From Bacteroides faecalis (GTDB taxonomy: Bacteria > Bacteroidota > Bacteroidia > Bacteroidales > Bacteroidaceae): a stretch of DNA of 64,000 bases. Under the pieces are notes generated by a model. It made no database searches, had not been told where the DNA came from, and was given only the letters and a program-made list of their open reading frames with translations. Shown here piece after piece: positions 1-9,992 of this stretch. The position numbers and the translations under genes were made by a program. The stretch lies in contig NZ_BHWB01000023.1 in the NCBI RefSeq assembly GCF_003865075.1, positions 1-64,000 on the forward strand, in the 5' to 3' direction. Each line of letters begins with the position of its first letter. Positions within the stretch are counted from its first letter, which is position 1.

Positions 1-142
1 TTGGTCTATATGAAGGATAAAATCTAGTATAAATTCCATTCTTTTATAGTTGATTTTTTGTAAAAAAGGAAATGATGGGGTATAATACGGACATAATTTG
101 TCCAGAAAAAGAGGTAAAAGAATGGTTAAATGAGTATACGCC

Positions 143-568
143 CTAGAGTATAGATATAATATCTATATGTTTGTTTGGTAATGTTTGTATAAAGAAAAGC
201 TTTTTGTTATTGTCTTTGGGTTGTTGAGCAATCAAACTACTTAAAGTCAGAATTGCTAAAGTGGAGGCATTAAATCTCAGTATTTTAGGAGAGGAGAGCC
301 CTCGGTATGACAATGAACTTCCTGGCAGACCTTTGTTAATGTTGTAACTGTAGTTCTTATTGAACTCTTTTTTGCATGAAGAGTGATTCGCGTTGCAATC
401 CTGATGAGTGGTAGATTCTGATATCTGATGATTGGATTGATTGTATGATAAAGATGTGTCCATACTTCCCATTTCCGTTTGGAACTCTTGCAGTTCTTTA
501 TTAAAGACGGAATGGAGTACAGATATTAGAAAGATACCTAATAACATACAAAATATGTACTTCATCAT
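143..568 (-). CDS. Hypothetical exported or membrane-anchored small protein
   Basis: I do not recognise this gene. From the first of two adjacent Met codons it encodes about 141 aa. It opens with a hydrophobic segment (YIFCMLLGIFLISVL), so it is probably exported or anchored by its N-terminus. The rest is polar, rich in Ser, Asn and Gln, with two isolated Cys. A longer reading from an upstream Met is possible. A reversed TAnnTTTG match at 577-584 lies just upstream of the chosen start and argues against the longer form. It stands alone, with no operon partner in the window. The rating reflects the lack of any family match. Confidence 0.45.
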   Translation of the reverse strand: MMKYIFCMLLGIFLISVLHSVFNKELQEFQTEMGSMDTSLSYNQSNHQISESTTHQDCNANHSSCKKEFNKNYSYNINKGLPGSSLSYRGLSSPKILRFNASTLAILTLSSLIAQQPKDNNKKLFFIQTLPNKHIDIISIL

Positions 569-717
569 AATGGTTACAAATGTAGAAACAATTTTTATGA
601 GAAATATATATAAAAGCAAAATTAATAGTTATATGTAATATCATTGTATTTTAATAAAGGAATGACATGCATAAATCTTTTTTTGTCAAACAGTTAGGCT
701 ATTTGGTAACTATGTAG

Positions 718-725
718 TATTTTTG
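718..725 (+). promoter_or_regulatory. Possible -7 box TATTTTTG
   Basis: Matches the Bacteroides TAnnTTTG element 26 bases before the DUF4250 start codon. No good TTTG element sits 19-21 bases upstream, so this is tentative. Confidence 0.3.
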
Positions 726-751
726 TACCAAATTTTAAAGAATAGATAAAG

Positions 752-928
752 ATGGAATTGCCTAAAGACCCGATGATGTTGTTTAGTGTCATTAATATGA
801 AACTACGTGATTGTTATTCTTCACTTGATGAACTTTGTGAAGATATGCAAGTGGATAAGACTGAACTTGTTAATGCATTAAAGGCTGTAGGATTTGAATA
901 TAGTCAGGAATATAATAAGTTTTGGTAA
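752..928 (+). CDS. DUF4250 domain-containing small protein (58 aa)
   Basis: A 58-aa ORF starting MELPKDPMMLFSVINMKLRD and ending in EYNKFW. It follows the DUF4250 pattern: an N-terminal LPxDPxMLxSxxNxxLRD block, a short helix-turn-helix-like middle (SLDELCEDMQVDKTELVNAL) and an aromatic end. The family is widespread in Bacteroidetes and Firmicutes and its function is unknown. The middle block looks like a degenerate DNA-binding fold, which is inference. It is monocistronic here. Confidence 0.8.
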   Translation: MELPKDPMMLFSVINMKLRDCYSSLDELCEDMQVDKTELVNALKAVGFEYSQEYNKFW

Positions 929-1210
929 TTTTATATTGGAGTTACTGAGTTGACACTAAATAATAGTCTATTTGATGAATATTTTGACAGATAATTATCA
1001 TTTATAAGTTAATGTCCACTTTCTTAGATAGATATTGTATTAGAAGATAATTACAACTTTCTCTTCATATTTATGTCCCCATGGTGTTCATCAGAAACGA
1101 TGGGGAGCTTTATAATAAGGCTCTATAAGTTAATAAATACAAAAGACTTTCTTTCAGATTTAACTTCGGCTTCTTTCTTCGTTCTAATCTAACAAAGCCC
1201 AGATGAACAG

Positions 1211-1747
1211 ATGATAAACGAAAATAAGATCCGGGAAGCTTGTGCCTCCAATCGCGATAAAGGATTCAAGTTGCTAATGGATAACTTTCAGGAACCGATA
1301 TATTATTATATCCGACGGATAGTAGTATCTCATGAAGATGCTGAGGATATACTACAGGAAGTCTTTATAAGAGTATTCCGTTACTTGGATCACTTTCGTA
1401 ATGAAAGCTCATTGAGTACATGGATTTACAAGATTGCTACCAATGAATGTCTTCGTTTTCTTAATGCTCGCAAGGAAGGAGTGATTTCAGCGGAAGAAAT
1501 ACAAGAAGAACTGATTGGTAAATTGAAAGCCTCTGATTATGTAGATTATGAAAATGAATTGGCAGTAAAGTTTCAGGAGGCCATCTTAAGTTTACCGGAA
1601 AAGCAACGGCTTGTTTTCAACTTACGTTATTATGACGAATTGGAATATGAAGAAATTGCACGCATTCTAGGTAGTAAGGTGGAAACACTCAAGGTGAATT
1701 ATCACTATGCAAAAGATAAAATAAAGGAATATATAATAAATAGATGA
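1211..1747 (+). CDS. RNA polymerase sigma factor, ECF subfamily
   Basis: A 178-aa sigma-70 family factor. Region 2 covers about residues 20-85 (DAEDILQEVFIRVFRYL, then STWIYKIATNECL). Region 4 covers about residues 125-175 (LPEKQRLVFNLRYYDELEYEEIA), with a helix-turn-helix. There is no region 3, as expected for ECF factors. It probably directs RNA polymerase to a small envelope regulon. The next gene starts 4 bases after its stop and encodes a small membrane protein, the usual arrangement for a sigma factor and its membrane regulator. Two envelope genes follow on the same strand and are candidate targets. Confidence 0.93.
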   Translation: MINENKIREACASNRDKGFKLLMDNFQEPIYYYIRRIVVSHEDAEDILQEVFIRVFRYLDHFRNESSLSTWIYKIATNECLRFLNARKEGVISAEEIQEELIGKLKASDYVDYENELAVKFQEAILSLPEKQRLVFNLRYYDELEYEEIARILGSKVETLKVNYHYAKDKIKEYIINR

Positions 1748-1751
1748 TATC

Positions 1752-2111
1752 ATGGATAAAGATTTTGACTTTGACAATATTGGTAAGCAGACTCCATATC
1801 ATACTTCTGATAATTTCTTTGAGGAAGTTCAGCAGAAAGTCATGAAACAAACCGGCATTGTACGACGTCGGAAAAGACGTCGCTTGCAAATGGTTGTAGC
1901 TACAACATTTGCTGCAGCAGCTGTGTTGGCAGGATTGTTGTTTGTTCCATCATTCCTTCCTGTGGATTCTCCATTGTCAGATACAAATGTATTAGCTATT
2001 GATAATGTAACTCTTTCTATCGATCCGGTAGATAACTGGATTAAGAATCTTTCAGATGAGGAGTTGGAAGAGCTCGTCAGCTTCTCTGAGAATGATATAT
2101 TTTTAAATTAA
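1752..2111 (+). CDS. Small single-pass membrane protein, likely partner of the ECF sigma factor
   Basis: A 119-aa protein with an acidic N-terminus and an Arg/Lys-rich stretch (RRRKRRR) just before one transmembrane helix at about residues 43-65. A short C-terminal part follows, ending in an acidic motif (SDEELEELVSF). The positive-inside rule places the N-terminus in the cytoplasm. Its position directly after the sigma factor suggests an anti-sigma-like or accessory role. It lacks a recognisable zinc-binding anti-sigma domain, so this is inference from context. Confidence 0.6.
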   Translation: MDKDFDFDNIGKQTPYHTSDNFFEEVQQKVMKQTGIVRRRKRRRLQMVVATTFAAAAVLAGLLFVPSFLPVDSPLSDTNVLAIDNVTLSIDPVDNWIKNLSDEELEELVSFSENDIFLN

Positions 2112-2140
2112 GTAAGTGAATCAATTAAAAAGTTAGAATT

Positions 2141-2713
2141 ATGAAAAAATTTATGTATGTAGTATTAGCTATGCTGTTAATAGGAAGTCAACTTTCTCTC
2201 TCTGCGCAGAATAAAGACAACCAAGAGAAGAAACAACGTCCTACGCCTGAACAAATGATACAGATACAGACCAACCAAATGGTAAGAGCACTGATGCTGG
2301 ATGATGCCACAGCTGCAAAATTTACTCCTATATATCAGAAATATGTGAAAGAACTGCGTGAATGTCGCATGATGAACATTAAACCTAGAGTGAAGAAAGA
2401 TGCAACTCAAGATGCTGAGGCTAATAAAACTCCGAAGCCTGCAATGACTGATGCAGATATTGCAAAAATGTTGAAAGACCAATTTACGCAGAGTCGTAAG
2501 ATGCTAGATATCCGCGAGAAATATTACAATGAATTTAGCAAAATACTTTCTCAGAAGCAGATATTGAAAATATATCAGCAGGAAAAGAGTAATGCAAGTA
2601 AATTCAAAAAAGAATTTGATCGTAGAAAAGGGCAGAAATCGGGACAAAAAACCGGTCAAGGAAATCGTCAGAAGCAACAAAAACAGCATGTTCAACGTCA
2701 TTTACAGAAATAG
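2141..2713 (+). CDS. Periplasmic DUF4890/Spy-like protein
   Basis: A 190-aa protein with a clear signal peptide (MKKFMYVVLAMLLIGSQLSLSAQ). The mature part is highly charged and helical (PEQMIQIQTNQMVRALMLDD, then EKYYNEFSKILSQKQILKIY). It ends in a Lys/Gln/Gly-rich tail. This resembles the Bacteroides DUF4890 and Spy/CpxP-like periplasmic proteins often found with ECF sigma operons. A role in envelope stress is plausible but not shown by the sequence. It lies 29 bases after the putative anti-sigma gene and is probably in the same transcript. Confidence 0.65.
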   Translation: MKKFMYVVLAMLLIGSQLSLSAQNKDNQEKKQRPTPEQMIQIQTNQMVRALMLDDATAAKFTPIYQKYVKELRECRMMNIKPRVKKDATQDAEANKTPKPAMTDADIAKMLKDQFTQSRKMLDIREKYYNEFSKILSQKQILKIYQQEKSNASKFKKEFDRRKGQKSGQKTGQGNRQKQQKQHVQRHLQK

Positions 2714-2757
2714 GTTATTAGGTTTATTATAAATTACTTCTACTAGATCAACACAAG

Positions 2758-5526
2758 GTGAGCATAGGCAGACATATCTATTCTTTTCAGTTTTGTTTGA
2801 TTACTATTTATGTGATATTACTGAATAGCGTGGATGTTCATGCTCAGTCCGGTAGGGAGAGTTTTGCCGGACGAGTGGTTGATACAGAAACACAACAACC
2901 GGTATCGTTTGCTACGGTCCGGTTGTTGTCATTTTCGGATAGTACGATGCTGGTAGGTGGTGCTACTGATGATAAAGGAATATTTAAACTGACTCCTTTC
3001 GAACACAAAACTACAAATGATTCAAAAGAGAAGGTAGATTCTCTGTTTCTACACGTTTCTTTTGTAGGATATAAAACCATTTATCGTACTATCCCTATTT
3101 CTTCTAAAATTTCAGTTTCCAATTTAGGGGATATTCATTTGTATCCCGAAGGGTTTATGTTGGGGGAAGCTGTGATTGTCGGACAAGCACCTATGGCTAT
3201 AACCGAGGGTGATACAACTGTCTTTAACGCGTCTGCCTATCGCACTCCTGAAGGATCGATGTTGGAAGAACTGGTGAAACAACTACCAGGTGCGGAGATA
3301 GACGAGGATGGTAAGGTGCTGATTAATGGAAAAGAGGTGAAGAAGTTTCTGGTAGATGGTAAAGAATTCTTTTTCGATGATCCGCAAGCTGCACTCAAAA
3401 ATCTGCCTGTTGAAATGATAGAGAAGCTGAAAGCCTATGAGCAGAAGTCTGACTTAGCACGTTTGACTGGAATAGATGATGGTGAGGAAGAAATGATTCT
3501 CGATCTCTCTGTGAAGAAGAATATGAAACAAGGTTGGAGAGAAAACTTCATGGCAGGAGTGGGGAGTAAGGATCGCTATGAGGTGGCTAACACACTAAAC
3601 CGTTTTCGTGATAATTCTCAACTGACCATTATCGGAAATTTAAATAATACGAATAATCAAGGTTTTTCGGAACTTCAGAAAGAATCATCCAGTTCTAGTG
3701 GTAATGTTCGTGGTAAGAATGGTTTGACCACTTCCCGTTCATTAGGAGTCAATACTACTTATAACTGGAAGAATGTCGAGCTTCGATCAAATATCCAATA
3801 TATGGGAACGGACCGCTCAGAGGATAGTCGGACGACTATAGATAATTTTCTTCGCCAAGATAAATCAATTACAAATGGTACGAATAGCTCCTATACGAAA
3901 AATCATAACTTGGTTGCCAATGCTTATATGGAATGGAAGATAGATACAGTTACCACTTTGATCTTTCGTCCACAATACAATTTCGCCAAGAACAACAGAG
4001 AGAATGTAGGTACTCAGGAAGGATGGGGAAATGATGTCTTATTGAATAAAAAAGAATCATCCGGAAGCACCAACAGTTCCCGTTATAATGTGGCAATGAT
4101 GTTGCAGCTTAGCCGTAAACTCAGTCGTCAGGGAAGAAATATTGCTTTAAAGATAGATTATGGAACCAATGCTTCATCTACTGGTAGAAGAAATCTCTCT
4201 ACTACACGATATTTTAAAAATAATACAAAAAAGATTCAGAATCAAAAGATAGAAGATGAGGCAGACGGATATAATTATCGATTACAGATGGTTTATGTGG
4301 AACCGTTGCTGTGGCTGCATTTTCTTCAATTCCGTTATAGTTATCAATATAAGGTGAACAATTCTGATCGTTTTGTCTACAACTGGGATAAGGAATTAGA
4401 AGATTTCACTCCCGATTATGATGAGGATGCGAGTAACTGTTTTGAGAATCAATATAGTAATCATTTGTTAAATCTCTCCGTACGTACCAATCGTAAGAGG
4501 TACGATTATAATGTTGGAGCAGATGTAGAGCCACAGAAGTCAGCCAGTCATTCTATTTTGAAGGATGCTCCGGAGAATCAGTTGGAAAGATCAGTCATCA
4601 ATTTCTCTCCTACTGTTAATTTCCGCTATAAGTTCTCTAAGCGTACTCGTTTGCAGATTGTATATAGAGGAAAAAGTCGTCAGCCTAGTGTTCGTGATCT
4701 TCAACCGGTAGTCGATCAGACAAACCCTTTATATATACGTGTTGGAAATCCATCGTTAAAGCCTTCTTACACAAACACGCTTACGATGAGTTTTAATTCC
4801 TATAATACGAAAACCCGTCGCAATATGGCTGCTGTTCTTTTGGCAGAAAATACAATGAATAGTGTAACCAATCAGGTGACTTATGACGATGAAACAGGAG
4901 TACGGACTACAACCCCCGTCAATATGAATGGAAATTGGCGTGTTTCAGGATCTTTTTCTCTTAATAATCCTTTTAAGAATCGTATTTGGATCTTCCGTAA
5001 CAATTCTAATTTCCAGTTTAGAAACCAGAATAGCTATACAACGATTAATAAAGAAGCACCTGTAAAAAGCTCCGTACAGCATCTCATGCTGCGAGAACGT
5101 TTGCAACTAACCTATCGTACCAAACAAATAGAAGTTTCTGCCAATGCCGGAATACGTTATAATAATTCTTATAATAATGTACGAGAGATGCGGACGGAAA
5201 CTTATGATTATCAGATGGGGACTACTATGCAGCTCTATTTACCCTGGAATATGGAACTTTATAGTGACCTGAGTTATTTCATACGTGAAGGTTATGGTTA
5301 CGAAGGACTTGCCCGAGAAAACTATATATGGAATTGTCAATTGACTAAAGCATTCCTGAAAAAGAAACAACTCCTGCTTCGTTTTAAAATCTATGATATT
5401 CTCCATCAGAATACTTCCCAGATACGTACGATTACTGCTACGTCTATCCGTGATGCAGATTATAATGCCTTAGGTTCTTACTTTATCGTGCATGCTATAG
5501 TACGTTTGAATCTGATGGGTAGGTAG
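2758..5526 (+). CDS. Outer-membrane beta-barrel protein with carboxypeptidase-regulatory-like N-terminus (TonB-dependent receptor-like)
   Basis: A 922-aa outer-membrane protein with a GTG start and a signal peptide ending near VHAQS. Residues of about 35-130 form a CarboxypepD_reg-like beta domain (GRVVDTETQQPVSFATVRLL). Residues of about 145-240 resemble a plug (LEELVKQLPGAEIDEDGKVL, then VDGKEFF). The rest is a barrel of alternating strands, as in the outer-membrane beta-barrel family PF14905. It has no TonB-box that I can identify and no adjacent SusD-like gene, so it is not a classic polysaccharide-utilisation SusC. It follows the sigma operon and may be a target of that sigma factor. Confidence 0.85.
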   Translation: MSIGRHIYSFQFCLITIYVILLNSVDVHAQSGRESFAGRVVDTETQQPVSFATVRLLSFSDSTMLVGGATDDKGIFKLTPFEHKTTNDSKEKVDSLFLHVSFVGYKTIYRTIPISSKISVSNLGDIHLYPEGFMLGEAVIVGQAPMAITEGDTTVFNASAYRTPEGSMLEELVKQLPGAEIDEDGKVLINGKEVKKFLVDGKEFFFDDPQAALKNLPVEMIEKLKAYEQKSDLARLTGIDDGEEEMILDLSVKKNMKQGWRENFMAGVGSKDRYEVANTLNRFRDNSQLTIIGNLNNTNNQGFSELQKESSSSSGNVRGKNGLTTSRSLGVNTTYNWKNVELRSNIQYMGTDRSEDSRTTIDNFLRQDKSITNGTNSSYTKNHNLVANAYMEWKIDTVTTLIFRPQYNFAKNNRENVGTQEGWGNDVLLNKKESSGSTNSSRYNVAMMLQLSRKLSRQGRNIALKIDYGTNASSTGRRNLSTTRYFKNNTKKIQNQKIEDEADGYNYRLQMVYVEPLLWLHFLQFRYSYQYKVNNSDRFVYNWDKELEDFTPDYDEDASNCFENQYSNHLLNLSVRTNRKRYDYNVGADVEPQKSASHSILKDAPENQLERSVINFSPTVNFRYKFSKRTRLQIVYRGKSRQPSVRDLQPVVDQTNPLYIRVGNPSLKPSYTNTLTMSFNSYNTKTRRNMAAVLLAENTMNSVTNQVTYDDETGVRTTTPVNMNGNWRVSGSFSLNNPFKNRIWIFRNNSNFQFRNQNSYTTINKEAPVKSSVQHLMLRERLQLTYRTKQIEVSANAGIRYNNSYNNVREMRTETYDYQMGTTMQLYLPWNMELYSDLSYFIREGYGYEGLARENYIWNCQLTKAFLKKKQLLLRFKIYDILHQNTSQIRTITATSIRDADYNALGSYFIVHAIVRLNLMGR

Positions 5527-5692
5527 ATAGATTTTTCATCTTTTTAATTTAATGTAGAGTAATCGTTGTAGTAAACTCATCTAAAAAATAACTTTTCTCT
5601 GAAAACTTCGCTAGGTTTTGATTGTTCTATGTGTCACACGTATTATGTGATTTATCTATGTCGTGTGTGCTGAATAATGAAAAATATGCCGG

Positions 5693-7264
5693 ATGTTTCA
5701 ATATATAAAACAATTGAAAGATAATAAAAACTGGCGCGACATGAAACTGAAGTTGATTGATGCGCGACTTTACTTTGTCAGTATCTTTGTGGGACTACTG
5801 ACAGGGCTTATTGCTGCACCTTATCACTATCTACTTCAATTATTCTTTGATTTCCGTCACGATTTCTTTGATTCTCATCCTAAATGGTATTGGTATATTC
5901 CTCTTTTCCTGATCATGTGGGGAATACTTATTTTTGTATCCTGGCTGGTGAGAAAAATGCCTTTGATCACAGGTGGAGGCATTCCTCAGACTCGTGGAGT
6001 AATTAACGGACGTGTTTCTTACAAACATCCTTTTATTGAATTGGTTTCTAAGTTTGTAGGAGGTATTCTTGCATTAAGTACCGGATTATCATTAGGGCGT
6101 GAAGGCCCCTCTGTACAGATCGGTTCTTATGTAGGATGTCTGGTTTCTAAATGGGGACATGTATTGGCAGGTGAACGTAAACAGTTATTAGCTGCCGGTG
6201 CAGGTGCCGGATTGGCTGCTGCTTTTTCTGCACCATTAGCCTCTTCGTTATTAGTTATTGAATCTATCGAACGATTTGATGCTCCTAAAACAGCTATTAC
6301 TACTTTGTTGGCAGGAGTTGTGGCAGGAGGTGTAGCCAGTTGGATGTTTCCAATGAATGCCTATGCACATATAGATGCGATAGTACCGGCTTTGACATTC
6401 TGGGGACAAGTGAAGCTTTTCTTGTTGTTGGCTGCTGTTATTTCTATTGCCGGAAAATTATTCTCCTTAGTGACACTCTACTTTAAACGCATATATCCGG
6501 CTATCAAACATCCTGTCTATATGAAGATGTTATACCTTCTTTTTATCGCTTATTTAATTTCGATGACTGAAGTCAATTTGACAGGAGGAGGCGAACAGTT
6601 TCTACTTTCACAGGCGATGAATCCAGATACACAGATCTTATGGATTACGAGTATGATGATATTACATCTGGTCTTTAGCGTCTTATCTTTTTCTTCCGGT
6701 CTGCCCGGTGGAAACTTTATTCCGACATTAGTAACCGGAGGACTCATTGGACAGATTATAGCTCTTATTTTAGTACGCTATGGATTCATCAATTACGAGC
6801 ATATAAGCTATATAATGCTGATTTGTATGTCCGCTTTTCTGGTTGCCGTCATTCGTACTCCACTGACTGCTATTGTATTGATTACTGAGATTACCAGTCA
6901 TCTGGAAGTTTTTTACCCTTCAATAGTAGTGGGTGGGCTAACCTACTATTTTACTGAAATGTTGCAAATCAAACCTTTCAATGTGACGCTATATGATGAT
7001 ATGATTCATTCTCCCGTATTTCAGGCAGAAGCCCGTTATACTTTGTCTGTAGAGGTTATGAGTGGTTCTTATTTGGATGGGAAACTTGTTGATGAACTCC
7101 GTTTGCCGGAGCGATGCATCATTATCAATATTCATCGTGACCGAAAAAACTGGTCTCCTAAAGCACAGCGATTAATGCCGGGTGATCAGGTACAGATAGA
7201 AATGGATGCGCAAGATATAGAGAAACTTTATGAACCGCTAGTCAGTATGGCAAATATTTATTAG
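5693..7264 (+). CDS. ClC-family chloride channel or transporter with C-terminal TrkA-C domain
   Basis: A 523-aa polytopic membrane protein with the ClC signatures: GGGIPQTRG near residue 94, GREGPSVQIGSYVG near 140, and SSGLPGGNFIPTLV near 340. These form the anion pathway and selectivity filter. The proton-glutamate position is the Glu of GREGP, so either an antiporter or a channel is possible. Residues of about 445-515 form a cytoplasmic RCK-C/TrkA-C-like regulatory domain. A Met 16 residues in is an alternative start. No partner gene is adjacent. Confidence 0.93.
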   Translation: MFQYIKQLKDNKNWRDMKLKLIDARLYFVSIFVGLLTGLIAAPYHYLLQLFFDFRHDFFDSHPKWYWYIPLFLIMWGILIFVSWLVRKMPLITGGGIPQTRGVINGRVSYKHPFIELVSKFVGGILALSTGLSLGREGPSVQIGSYVGCLVSKWGHVLAGERKQLLAAGAGAGLAAAFSAPLASSLLVIESIERFDAPKTAITTLLAGVVAGGVASWMFPMNAYAHIDAIVPALTFWGQVKLFLLLAAVISIAGKLFSLVTLYFKRIYPAIKHPVYMKMLYLLFIAYLISMTEVNLTGGGEQFLLSQAMNPDTQILWITSMMILHLVFSVLSFSSGLPGGNFIPTLVTGGLIGQIIALILVRYGFINYEHISYIMLICMSAFLVAVIRTPLTAIVLITEITSHLEVFYPSIVVGGLTYYFTEMLQIKPFNVTLYDDMIHSPVFQAEARYTLSVEVMSGSYLDGKLVDELRLPERCIIINIHRDRKNWSPKAQRLMPGDQVQIEMDAQDIEKLYEPLVSMANIY

Positions 7265-7387
7265 TGACTATATTTTTATAGTTATAATTTGAAGAGATTA
7301 TTATGAATACACTTTGAACTTACATTCAACTCATTACTTGATACACTTGATCTTTAAATAGATACTACTAATAAACCTGCTTTTTAA

Positions 7388-8188
7388 TCAATCTTCAAAC
7401 CAAAATGCTTCCTCTACATCTTTAATATATTTCTCAATATTCTTATTTCCCTTTTTAGTAACCAAGAATGAGACAGTCAGATGTTCTCCCCATTTTGTCA
7501 TCATCAAGTCCATCTTATGTGTATATTTCCCCATATATACGGATTTCTTGCTTTTAATGGGATAGGTAATCACGTATTGTGCGTTAAACGTTTCCTTCGC
7601 CTTTTCCAGTGGCCACATGGTTATTTTCTTTTTAATCTCTTGTATTTCTTCCTCTGTTATTTCTTTAAATGACATTGGGGTTACATTTAGCTTCTCCCTG
7701 AGCCTGCCAAACATATTTGTTGGCAATCTATCGATAGACTTGTTTGGTTTCATTCCCTTTCCTTTTATTATAGGTCTATCTCCACTACATTTGATAAACA
7801 ATATACATTCTCCATCTTCATGTATCCACTGGGAGGCTATTATACCGCCTGCTGTCCACAATAACTCTTTTGGATTTGGAGGAGTAAAAAGGTTAAATGT
7901 TTCAGAGATAATGTATTGTGGAAGCACCTTGTAGGTTAAACCTATGCACTTCGTCTGCCTATCTAGTTCTCCTTTCTCCATATCAGAATCTTTAGGAGCA
8001 GGGTTACGTACTTCACCATTTAATATTTTTAGAATATTTTGCTTTGCAAAGTCACTCCTCATGTGGTAACGCGGAGTATTATATTTAAGATATAATCCAT
8101 CTGACGTGATTGTATCTTTTTGTCCGTAAACAGGGATTAAGTATACAATGATGCATATCATTGATAATAATCTTCTTATATTATTCAT
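7388..8188 (-). CDS. Unknown secreted protein, tandem copy 1
   Basis: I do not recognise this family. The start is placed at MNNIRRLLSMICI, which begins a signal peptide ending near VYGQ. An upstream TTG start would reach into the neighbouring copy. The 266-aa product has a repeated pattern in all three copies: TITSDGLYLKYN, LTYKVLPQYIISE, SQWIHEDGECILFIKC and KSVYMGKYTHK. It ends in a charged helix (EKYIKDVEEAFWFED). It is nearly identical to copy 2, apart from one extra Arg (HMRSDF against HMSDF) and local differences at EGLS/NLFT positions. It is likely periplasmic or secreted. Confidence 0.7.
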   Translation of the reverse strand: MNNIRRLLSMICIIVYLIPVYGQKDTITSDGLYLKYNTPRYHMRSDFAKQNILKILNGEVRNPAPKDSDMEKGELDRQTKCIGLTYKVLPQYIISETFNLFTPPNPKELLWTAGGIIASQWIHEDGECILFIKCSGDRPIIKGKGMKPNKSIDRLPTNMFGRLREKLNVTPMSFKEITEEEIQEIKKKITMWPLEKAKETFNAQYVITYPIKSKKSVYMGKYTHKMDLMMTKWGEHLTVSFLVTKKGNKNIEKYIKDVEEAFWFED

Positions 8189-8225
8189 GTTTATACATTG
8201 TTTTATGCGACCTTTTTGTGGCAAA

Positions 8226-9026
8226 TCAATCTTCAAACCAAAATGCTTCCTCTACATCTTTAATATATTTCTCAATATTTTTATTTCCTTTTTTAGTAAC
8301 TAAGAATGAGACAGTCAGATGTTCTCCCCATTTTGTCATCATCAAGTCCATCTTATGTGTATATTTCCCCATATATACGGATTTTTTGCTTTTAATGGGA
8401 TAGGTAATCACGTATTGTGCGTTAAACGTTTCCTTCGCCTTTTCCGGTGGCCACATGTTTATTTTCTTTTTAATCTCTTGTATTTCTTCCTCTGTTATTT
8501 CTTTAAATGACATTGGGGTTACATTTAGCCTCTCCCTGAGCCTGCCAAACACATTTGTTGGCAATCTATCGATAGACTTGTTTGGTTTCATTCCCTTTCC
8601 TTTTATTATAGGTCTATCTCCACTACATTTGATAAATAATATACATTCTCCATCTTCATGTATCCATTGGGAGATTATTATACTACATGCCGTCCACAAT
8701 AATTCTCTTGGATTTAACGGAGGTTCATTAAGATAAAAGGTTTCAGAAATAATATACTGCGGAAGCGCCTTGTAGGTTAAACCTATGAGTTTTGTCATTC
8801 GAGATAGTTCCCCTTTCTCCATATCAGAATCTTTAGGAGCAGGGTTACGTATTTCACCATTTAATATTTTTAGAATATTTTGCTTTGCAAAGTCACTCAT
8901 GTGGTAACGTGGAGTATTATATTTAAGATATAATCCATCTGACGTGATTGTATCTTTTTGTCCGTAAACAGGGGCTAAGTATACAATGATGCATATCATT
9001 GATAATAATCTTTTTATATTATTCAT
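8226..9026 (-). CDS. Unknown secreted protein, tandem copy 2
   Basis: A 266-aa protein with signal peptide MNNIKRLLSMICIIVYLAPV, almost identical to copy 1 through most of its length. The short spacer between the copies is also duplicated, so the duplication is recent and unequal crossing-over is likely. The most divergent stretch is around residues 80-110 (TKLIGLTYKALPQY, then FYLNEPPLNPREL). That may mark a specificity region or simply drift. No catalytic motif is evident. Confidence 0.7.
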   Translation of the reverse strand: MNNIKRLLSMICIIVYLAPVYGQKDTITSDGLYLKYNTPRYHMSDFAKQNILKILNGEIRNPAPKDSDMEKGELSRMTKLIGLTYKALPQYIISETFYLNEPPLNPRELLWTACSIIISQWIHEDGECILFIKCSGDRPIIKGKGMKPNKSIDRLPTNVFGRLRERLNVTPMSFKEITEEEIQEIKKKINMWPPEKAKETFNAQYVITYPIKSKKSVYMGKYTHKMDLMMTKWGEHLTVSFLVTKKGNKNIEKYIKDVEEAFWFED

Positions 9027-9063
9027 GTTTATACATTTTTTTATGCGACCTTTTTGTTTCAAA

Positions 9064-9841
9064 TCAATCTTCAAACCAAAAGCTTTTTCTACATCTTTGA
9101 TATATTTTTCAATATTCTTATTTCCCTTTTAGTAACCAAGAATGAGACAGTCAGTCTTTCTCCCCATTTTATCATCATTAAGTCTAGTTTATGTATATAT
9201 TTACCCATATATATGGATTTTTTGCTTTTAATGGGATAGGTAATCACATATTGTGCGTTAACCGTTTCCTTTGCCTTTTCCGGTGACCACATGTTTATTT
9301 TCTTTTTAATTTTTTGCATTTCCTTTTCTGTTGGATAATAGGTCAGGAAGGGACCTATTTTTAAGACATGCTTTATGTAGTTGAAATGAGCTTTTGGCAA
9401 ATCGTTGATAGCCTTGTTGGGGCTTGGTGTAATTCCCCCACATTTTAAAAATAGTATGCATTCATCATCTTTGTGTATCCATTGGGAAGTTATTGCATTT
9501 CCTACTGTCTTAAGCAACTCTAATGGATTTGGTGGATAGCGAAGGCCAAATTGTTCAGAAATAATATACTGTGGGAGATGTTTGTAAGTTAAACCTATAC
9601 GTTTTGTTTCTCTATCTAATTCTCCTCTTATCATATCTGAATCATTGGGAATAGAAACTTGGATGTCTTTATTCTTTATCAATTCTTTTATAGTTGGTTT
9701 AACACCACTTACTCGATAACATGCAGAATTATATTTCAGATATAATCCATCTGCTGTTAGTGTATCTCTTTGTCCGTATGCAGGAATTAAGTATGCGATG
9801 ATGCATATTATTGATAATAATCTTCTTCTTATATTATTCAT
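9064..9841 (-). pseudogene. Unknown secreted protein, tandem copy 3, frameshifted at the 3' end
   Basis: The open frame gives 250 aa ending in REIRILKNISKM. Compared with copies 1 and 2, one T is missing from a T run near 9130 and one more base is missing near 9080. Together these would restore the EKYIKDVE-type ending and a stop at 9064-9066, giving about 259 aa. The middle (residues of about 50-150) is much more diverged from the other copies, so this is the oldest copy. It keeps the signal peptide and the SQWIHKDDECILFLKC and KSIYMGKYIHK motifs. Confidence 0.6.
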
Positions 9842-9992
9842 AACTTTAGAAAATGTTAAATTTTTATTGTATAGGACATTGGTGCTACGGATATAATTAA
9901 CTTGTTATAAGATTACTTATATATAATACTTGTATCCAAAACTAAGAGCATCCAAGCTTCTAGTTGTAATAAATGCTTTTTTATTTATTAAA

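Larger units (their letters stand above)
7388..9841 (-). repeat. Three-copy tandem gene duplication
   Basis: Three paralogous units of about 0.8 kb lie head to tail. Units 1 and 2 and their short spacer are nearly identical in DNA. Unit 3 shares the ends but is diverged in the middle. Confidence 0.85.

Noticed and set aside
8226..8236. Overlapping TTG starts that extend the tandem copies into each other
   Set aside because: The downstream ATG begins a proper signal peptide in all three copies.
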